Below, in pieces: positions 57,039-64,000 of a stretch of DNA of 64,000 nt (position 1 is the first letter of the stretch; each line of letters starts with the position of its first letter). Source of the stretch: Hypericum androsaemum (Eukaryota > Streptophyta > Magnoliopsida > Malpighiales > Hypericaceae); contig OZ023190.1 of the NCBI GenBank assembly GCA_963995505.1, forward strand, positions 930,001-994,000, read 5' to 3'. The notes beneath the pieces were generated by a model. It did not search any database, was not told the DNA's origin, and saw nothing but the letters and a program-made list of their open reading frames with translations. The position numbers were made by a program, and so were the translations under genes.

Positions 57039-60000
57039 GTACAGATCTAAGGGGACTGTGTTAGTGTTGTGTTTTAGGGACCAACATTTAATTTCTCATT
57101 TTAAAGAGATAAACGCTTGTTCACGTGAGTCGAAAAGTTATATGTCTTAACGATTATATATCACGTGGTAGCTCAATAAATAACCAGAAACAAGTCATTG
57201 ATTAATCATAAACAGAGTTACTTATCAAATAAACAAAGGGTAATATACAATTAGCCATTGAAGAACGCGAATGACCTTCCCACTTGTATCCTGCCCCTTG
57301 GCATCTACGTATCTTGTATCCCTTCCCGTGTTGCTGTGATTTAGGTATTTTAATTTATAATGTTTAAAGTCGGTTCACATCCTTTAAAAAAAAAAAGTTG
57401 AACACGGTGTCATGAATATATTCAGAGTAGAATAACATCGAACATTATTTGAGGACATTGTGCGCTAAGAGCCCTCTGAAAATGGTACATAAAGTCTCAA
57501 GTGTGTTATATTAATTTGGGATACATCGGATTCGGCCATAGAGGTGTGTGTCCCTCGAGGTTAGAAGGTTTGGGAGGGTTCCTTTGTCGGAGAAACCTCG
57601 ATGCTAGTTGGGTTAGGTCTTTGAATGGTTTGTATTCTTATTTTTTTTAATCTGCCAATATATATATATATGAACAATTCCACAAATAAGCAACCAACAT
57701 TGGATATATCATTGCATGGCCAACAATGGTCAATTTTTTCTTCCATACAGGATTTCAATTGATAATTTTTTTTATGTACACAACAATGACAGAAAAATTC
57801 ATACTCGCAGATCGAATCCTTACATTTACCTCGTGGATATACAATACATTAATTTTGATTGAATTTAGGATAAACTATGCTCATAAATTCATCTTTACAT
57901 ATATATCCTCTCTCTTTAATTCTGACCATCTCTCTTCTCATACTCAACTCAACCCAGTCTCCAAATCCATTTATGATGATTTGTGTTTAATTTGGTGTAA
58001 TTTAAAGATGACTTGTCTAGTTTGATATTAACTTAAATATTTAATTGGTGTATAAATTATAAAATTATATTGATTTATTTACATATGAAATTTGAATTTT
58101 CTCGTAAAAATTATCAGAAATTAAATGGTACGAAGGTATGGTCCATTAGACAGTGTAACATATAGAAGTAATGGCATGTATCTTGTAGTAAACATTTCCT
58201 ATTATTTACGGTAAAAAAAAGTTTTGATAAGTTTTTCGGTAAAATTAATGTCTGATTAATAATTAAAATCACGTACCTTAACATACAAAAATATACCGTG
58301 ACCTCGTAAAGCGCGGGCAACAACATAGCACGGTAACAATGTATTTTATCATACAAAAAGTTAGAATATTTATTTGGACTAATTCAGACTTTGGTCTCCC
58401 TCGTGCACCGCATACTAGAAAAGGCGTGCTGCTGCATGTGGGCTATGCATCGAACAAGTAAACATCTGATATTTTAAATCAAAATATTATCGGGTTCTCA
58501 AACTTAAGATTCGTGCTTAATGTGAAAATAAGATATTTAACGGCCTAAACGTTGATCAATGTGTAATTAAGGGCAGAGAGGATAGGGATTAGGGTTCCTC
58601 GAGATGCAGCATTTTTTGTCAATTCAACATTTTTTAATTTTATCATACAAAAATACACTTTTAGTATTTTTGAATTTAATCGACTTAGCATATTATTACC
58701 TAACATTTTTATAAGCTCAACTAAATGATAGATATTTGAACATAAATATCTTTAAGTATCGTTAACAACGAAAATTCATATAAAAATATTACGGGGAAGA
58801 AATGTGAGTTTTTTCAGATTTTTTTTAAATATTTAAAACCAGTTATTTCCTAAGTATAATTTAAAATATTTTTGTCCAAAAAAATATCCTAACAATAGGA
58901 TGCCCGTTATAAAATTCTCTGTCACTCACTGAGATATTTTTAAACCATGGAATACGGCAAGTCCTACTGAAGTGTACTTTGCCAGATATCGCCACGAATA
59001 GGGTTCCGAGAATCCGAGGACGGCTAAATTTTTCACGGGAATTTGCAGTCTCATATCCTAAAATGCGGTGGAGGGTGACGAAAGAAGACAGCGTCACTAG
59101 CCGTGACGTAGACAAACATTTTTCTTTATGGGTATATTAATTTTACTTTTTGTTTGAGTACTATTTCTGTTAGAAAAGCAAAAAGTTCTATAACATAGTG
59201 GAAAACTGGAAATAATACAAATAGACCCATTTAGCTCGCATACACCCATAAATTGATAATTAAAAGAGTGTACGAGTTGGCGTCTTCACTGGACAGGGAA
59301 AGACGATAACTCATCCTTTCTTAAAAATGATATTGTGACGAAGAAAAATTAATGTATCGAGAAATGATTGATACCAATTTAATTCACTATAGATAAGTTA
59401 AACTAGTTGATTAAAACATAATTGCTAGAACTATGAGCATTTTTTTAATGCTATTGCGTTGTTAACCTTGAATAATTGGACAATATTTAGTCTATTAATT
59501 GATAATGTTTGTAATATCTTTACGAATGCAGAAGATATACACCTATTTATTATTTGTGTTAGTTTATTTTTTTTATTATCCAGCAATCCACCAACCTAGT
59601 ACTTTGACCACGGATCTATCATTCGTCAAGGGTGACGATTTTTCATTTTTTTTTGAAATGATTCTCAAATTCTCGTGAGTGGGTTGATACCAAGCTGTTT
59701 GCTCAAACATATTGTGTAGTCTCTCTCTCTATATTTTCTCAGTGGAATCTCTCACCACATAATATATATATATATATATATATATATAACCATCTGTTAA
59801 ATTCATACGGAAAAGTTATTTTATTGATATATTGGGTTCATTATTTTTCATTTTCAAAGTGGTATTTCAATACGATTTCTTGAGGACCAAAGTTCACACC
59901 AAATTAATTTTACATGTTTTCAAATAAGGAGTCGTGCGAGCTTAGCAGAAAAATTTAAGTAATTTTAAACCTTTTCACATCTTATATCAACACTTGCACA

Positions 60001-60545
60001 ACTTTAGCTTCAGAATCACAGCCAGACGGTGAAGTCCCAGTGCCAGCGACTCTCTCCGGGTTCGAGCTTCTCTATCTTTTTCCTTGAGCTAAAATGCTCC
60101 TCAAAATGCATCACTCTTGCTTCAAAACTTACTGTTTTTTACTCCTCACTTCTCATATTTGGTGTTCCCTTTTAAAGTACAAAGTTGGTCGTCAATGGTA
60201 GAAAAAAGTAGAAACCTTTTTGTTAATTTTAGTTGGTGGAGCAAAAGGTCATAGTAATGAGATACAGTAGCACTTAGATCAATTGGTGAATGCATTGTTC
60301 TAGTTTAACCAAAAAATATTGTAGAACAATGATAAATATTTGTTGGGATAAATTTGCTGGTGCCGTCTGGTTGGAACCTGTATCAGTCGTCTGTGTCCGA
60401 TGTGCTAAATTCTAGAGCTTTGTGTGCTTCCTTGCTCGTACTTGTTTTTTTGTAGCTGTGCAATTTAATCCCGAGTTTTAAGTGATAGTTCTGTTCCGTA
60501 GGTGACTGTGTGGTTCTGAGCCGGTTTGGATTTGATCAGAAGAAA
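57039..60545. other. Intergenic; divergent upstream regions of two genes
   Basis: Lies between the minus-strand LEA-2/NHL-like gene and the plus-strand CNGC gene, so both promoters are expected here. The segment 60,005-60,130 is less AT-rich than the rest and may be transcribed leader; an acceptor-like TTTGATCAG at 60,531-60,539 just before the CNGC start suggests a 5'-UTR intron. The middle (57.2-59.7 kb) is AT-rich with only short frames; I see no gene. Confidence 0.5.
59762..59788. repeat. (AT)n microsatellite
   Basis: An uninterrupted run of about 13 AT dinucleotides. Confidence 0.95.
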
Positions 60546-63500
60546 ATGGCCAAGTATCACAAAGCAGAGATCTCCGCGGTTTCGGAGACGGGTCCGGAGC
60601 GGGAGCACGACAATGTGCATTCTCAGTTCAGATGGCCTTCTTTGAGGAACGGTATCGTATCTATTTCTATCCCAACGGACTTGTTGGAACAGCCTCGAGA
60701 CGAGGTCCAACTCGAAGGCTTCACAGATCCACTTGGAAGTGCTCGGTTACCTCAGATGAGTGGTCCCCTGCACGTTAAACGCAAAGCAGATGCTATTTCA
60801 CAGTCAAATCATGAAACAGGGCCGGTGGACCTCAAGCTGAAGAAGGCGCAGTCGGTTGATGCAGTGGAGCCAAATGATCCGTATAAGAAGAAAAATCAAA
60901 GTAGAGATGGACATTTACTGAGATCAGGGAATCCGGGGATGTCCGACGTTGCCTACTGCACAACATTTCGGCCGCAACACATTGGCGAATTATCGCAGCA
61001 GACGCACGCGGAAGGCCCCTCTTCATATGGATCCAAGGTGAAGCTCTTTCATGTGTTTACCGCGAACAACTTTCATGTGCATGTATAGTGTTATAAGTGT
61101 GGAAAATTCAAGTACCTTTACGTGCTAATGCACCTCTTCCCCACCTATCGTCTTTTTCAGGTCTGTAATAGTTTTTGTGGGGATGCTAATGGATGGAAAA
61201 GTAGATTCATCTCTCTCTTGAAGCTCCACATCACTAAAGTTAGGGATCCTCAAGATATAGCTGTTCAACAATGGAACAAGTTCTTTCTCAGTTCATGCTT
61301 AGTGGCAATATTTGTCGACCCGCTGTTTTCCTTCGTGCTTTCGGCACTACAGGTACTGCTGTGATAACATGATAGTGTCATACAAGGGGTGCATTCTGGA
61401 AATGAACTTATTTGATTACTTCTTTTCTATGTAGGACAATAAATGTATAGTCATACACTGGAATCTGTCCATGACGATTGTGGTTGTGAGAAGCTTGACC
61501 GATTTCATATACATACTACACATGCTTCTTCAGGTATATCTACTATAGACTTTTCGGTTTCAATTTCTGTTCATTTTGTAGCTTTTCTTCACACAAACAC
61601 ACACATATATATATGCTAGCTGGCCATTGATCATATTCATGGCAGTGAATTTTTTTTGTGATGTTTTTGCATATCTTCGGAATCTTGTTAATTTGGTCCA
61701 TTTTTCTCTGTTGAAACATTGACTTATACTGACTCTGTGGTGATATTCTGCAGTTTAGGTTGACTTATGTAGCCTTCGAATCTACTGGTGAGTTGGTGAG
61801 GACCCCTGAGAAAATTGCAATGCACTATATTCGAGGATCATTTTTCTATGACTTGTTTAATGTGTTACCACTCCCTCAAGTAAGTGGCTCTGCCTCTTGA
61901 TTTATCTACAACCCAATGTTGCTTGCACATGGAAAATTAAGTGAAAGTTTTCATAATCAAATTTTAACTCTTTGCTAAAATTATCACGTTGCTAGTTATA
62001 AGTAGTGGTAGAATTCTTTACAAGTATAAGAAAATTCACAAACTTATTATCTTTTAAGATTTCACAAGTCAAACTTTGGCACGATAAACATTTCACGTGT
62101 GCATGACATTATTAATTTGGGAAAAGTCCACTTTCGTACCCTGTGGTATCGACCAAAATCACTTTAGTACCCTGTGGTAAAAAACTGATCAATCGAGTCA
62201 TACTTATTCCAATTAACATCAAAAAGGGCCTCGGGCAGCTGCCCGGAGCTGCCCGAACCTACCCGCCCGCTGCCCGGGCCATGTGGTCAGCCACGTCACC
62301 AATTTTGGTGACGTGGCGCCACGTCATCAATTCTCCTCCTCCTCCGCCTCCTCCTCCTCCGCGTTCCTCCTCCTCCTCCTCCTCCTCCTCCTCCTCCTCC
62401 TCCCCTCCTCCTCCTCCTCCTCCTCCCCGCGTTCCTCCTCCTCCTCCCCGCGTTCCTCCTCCTCCTCCGCGTTCCTCCTCCTCCCCTCCTCCTCCTCCTC
62501 CTCCTCCTCCTCCCCGCATCCCCCTCCTCCTCCGCATCCTCCTCCTCCCCGCATCCTCCTCCTCCCCGTATCCTCCTCCTCCTCGCGTCCTCCTCCCCGC
62601 GTCCCCCTCCTCCTCCCCGCGTCCCCCTCCTCCCCACGTCTCCCTCCTCCCCCGCGTTCCCCTCCTCCTCTCCTCCTCCTCCCCCGCGTCCCCCTCCTCC
62701 TCTCCGCGTCCCCCTCCTCCCCGCGTCCCCCTCCTCCTCCCCGCGTCCTCCTCCCCTCCTCCTCCTCCTCCTCCCCGTCTCCTCCTCCTCCTCTTGGTGA
62801 CGTGGCTGACCACGTGGCCCGGGCAGCGGGCGGGTAGGTTCGGGCAGCTCCGGGCAGCTGCCCGAGGCCCTTTTTGATGTTAATTGGAATAAGTATGACT
62901 CGATTGATCGGTTTTTTACCACAGGGTACTAAAGTGATTTTGGTCGATACCACAGGGTACGAAAGTGGACTTTTCCCTATTAATTTTGCAAGTGCGGTGA
63001 GAGAAGAGCCGGGGCAAGCAGCAATATGATTGTTGTTTACTTTTCCAATACAACGAATGAATCAATGCATATTACCCTCGAAAAAGTTTAAATTTATGTT
63101 TTTCAGAATGCCTATGTTACTGTATGACTCATTTTTTTGGGTTGACCATGTGCAGATCATCGTCTTGGTGGTTCTACCACAAATCTTAGGATCATCCGGG
63201 GCAAATTATTCGAAAAACTTATTACGAGTTGCCATTCTTCTGCAATACATTCCTCGACTATTCAAGTTTTTACCACTTCTTATCGGACAGTCTCCAAATG
63301 GATTTATATTTGAGACAGCACGAGCAAATTTTGTTATCAATCTGCTCATGTTCGGATTGTCTGGCCATATTGTTGGGTCATGCTGGTATCACTTCGGATT
63401 ACAGGTAGCTGAAATGATGAATCAAGCTTGCCTCTTTTAGCACTTGGCAACTAGTATTACTTCTAAGTTTCTAATTAGAGTTCCATATGGTAGTTCTTTT

Positions 63501-63840
63501 CAGAACCTATTTGTTTCAGTTCAACTATTGGTCACTGTTAATTTGTGCATTAATTTGTTGAATTGGACAGAGGGTCAACCAATGCCTGCGCAATGCTTGT
63601 CATCACTCTAATAGTAAACATTACTGCAAGGAATTCTTAGATTGTGGCTATGGGGATCATGTTGATCATCGAGTCTTTAATGAATCAATTTGGAGTAGTT
63701 GGAAGAACAACGAGAATGCTATTGCTTGCTTTACCACTGAGGGTAACTTCACCTATGGTATCTACAATCTAGTGGTCAACCTCACAACCGAGCAAAACAT
63801 TGGTAGAAGATACCTCTATTCGTTCTTTTGGGGATTCCAG
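60546..63840 (+). CDS. CNGC20: Cyclic nucleotide-gated channel, CNGC20-like (partial, runs off the window)
   Basis: Six coding exons, 60546-61037, 61161-61352, 61435-61533, 61754-61879, 63156-63404 and 63571-63840, all phase 0 with GT..AG; 476 residues before the window ends, and about 300 more (rest of pore, S6, cyclic-nucleotide and calmodulin-binding parts) are expected. Start chosen: MAKYHKAEIS, after an acceptor-like site; an upstream in-frame ATG at 60,510 is less likely. Family role: plasma-membrane calcium-permeable channel; group IVa members (CNGC19/20) act in immunity and cell-death control. Visible: N-terminal LPQMSGPL and LLRSGNPGMSDVAYCTTF, typical of CNGC20; S1 near FLSSCLVAIFVDPLFSFVL; DFIYILHMLLQFRLTYVA; MHYIRGSFFYDLFNVLPLPQ (S3); NLLRVAILLQYIPRLFKFLP (S4); FVINLLMFGLSGHIVGSCWY (S5); RRYLYSFFWGFQ starts the pore helix. 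Intron 4 is enlarged by a fold-back element. Confidence 0.92.
62119..62977. mobile_element. Mutator-like fold-back element with polypyrimidine core (859 bp), in CNGC intron 4
   Basis: Terminal inverted repeats of about 215 bp starting GGGAAAAGTCCACTTTCGTA, including CTCGGGCAGCTGCCCGGAGC and GGTGACGTGGC. Flanked by the perfect 9-bp duplication TATTAATTT (62,110-62,118 and 62,978-62,986). The core (about 62,333-62,792) is almost pure C/T on the plus strand, built of CCTCCTCCT runs broken by CCCGCGT units. Its terminal sequence equals that of 24,225-24,669. Long open frames on both strands across the core (Pro/Ser-rich or Gly/Glu/Arg-rich) are artefacts of the repeat. Confidence 0.93.
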
Positions 63841-64000
63841 GTACTTTGCACCTCAGTATGTTTATCATTATTCTGCTCTGAGCGTCATATTTGCTAGTGC
63901 TGAGCTGCAATGGTACGGCTAGTTGCACGTCTATTTTAGGCGATAATGAACTCAGTTTCCCTGAAATCAAAATGGGGTCTTTTATGGGTAAAATGGGATG
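63841..64000 (+). other. Start of CNGC intron 6
   Basis: Begins GTACTTTG after the sixth exon. The next exon, expected to encode the selectivity filter, lies outside the window. Confidence 0.7.

Noticed and set aside
62143..62953. Six long overlapping open frames (up to 244 codons) on both strands with Pro/Ser- or Gly/Glu/Arg-rich products
   Set aside because: They are readings of a CCTCCT repeat inside a fold-back element in an intron; stops cannot arise readily in such a repeat, so open length carries no evidence of coding.

Overview
The window is nuclear DNA of a flowering plant, probably a eudicot. It is AT-rich, the genes carry many GT..AG introns, and the gene families are typical of plants: a coiled-coil NB-LRR of the At4g27190 class, a high-molecular-weight purple acid phosphatase, a CNGC20-like channel and an LEA-2/NHL-type protein. 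LTR, LINE, hAT-like and Mutator-like elements are all present. The species cannot be fixed from the sequence. I could run no searches; family names rest on motifs and on splice models whose phases I checked by hand.

Layout. 1-8.2 kb is a graveyard: a LINE (RRM-type ORF1, then endonuclease) split by a 1.4-kb composite repeat that occurs a second time 2.1 kb downstream, a minisatellite-bearing element, two broken purple acid phosphatase copies and a PPR scrap. 9.6-15.6 kb is a complete four-exon NB-LRR gene (minus strand; model 1,646 aa). 17.2-18.65 kb is a six-exon gene of unknown function (minus). 19.5-22.8 kb is an intact nine-exon purple acid phosphatase (minus; 491 aa).

23.9-49.6 kb is a tandem segmental duplication of the upstream region and 5' end of an ARM-repeat gene. 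The first copy (23.9-28.0 kb) stops after about 102 codons. The second copy (28.0-49.6 kb) holds the complete 395-codon gene, but it has been inflated by two complete Ty1/copia elements (28,795-37,111 plus; 39,927-47,031 minus) and by a Pack-MULE (37,846-38,906) carrying a piece of the proteasome ATPase RPT2. Target-site duplications are readable for both copia elements, the Pack-MULE and two Mutator-like fold-back elements, and the duplicate supplies pre-insertion sites for several of them, so the order of events can be read.

50.1-53.7 kb holds an unrecognised ORF and a roughly 2.9-kb element with hairpin termini and two 22-bp minisatellite arrays; a shortened inverted relative lies at 6.05-6.45 kb. 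56.3-57.0 kb is an LEA-2/NHL-like gene (minus) with an unusual hydrophobic N-terminal extension. 60.5-64.0 kb is the 5' part of a CNGC20-like channel gene (plus), running off the window, with a fold-back element containing a 480-bp polypyrimidine core in intron 4.

The functional genes are not an operon and share no obvious pathway. NB-LRR (immune receptor) and CNGC19/20-type channel (calcium signalling in immunity) are linked only by general role, and I would not read co-regulation into their proximity. The strongest novelty is structural: the duplication with its datable insertions, the RPT2-bearing Pack-MULE, the purine/pyrimidine fold-back family in gene introns, and the 22-bp minisatellite element.
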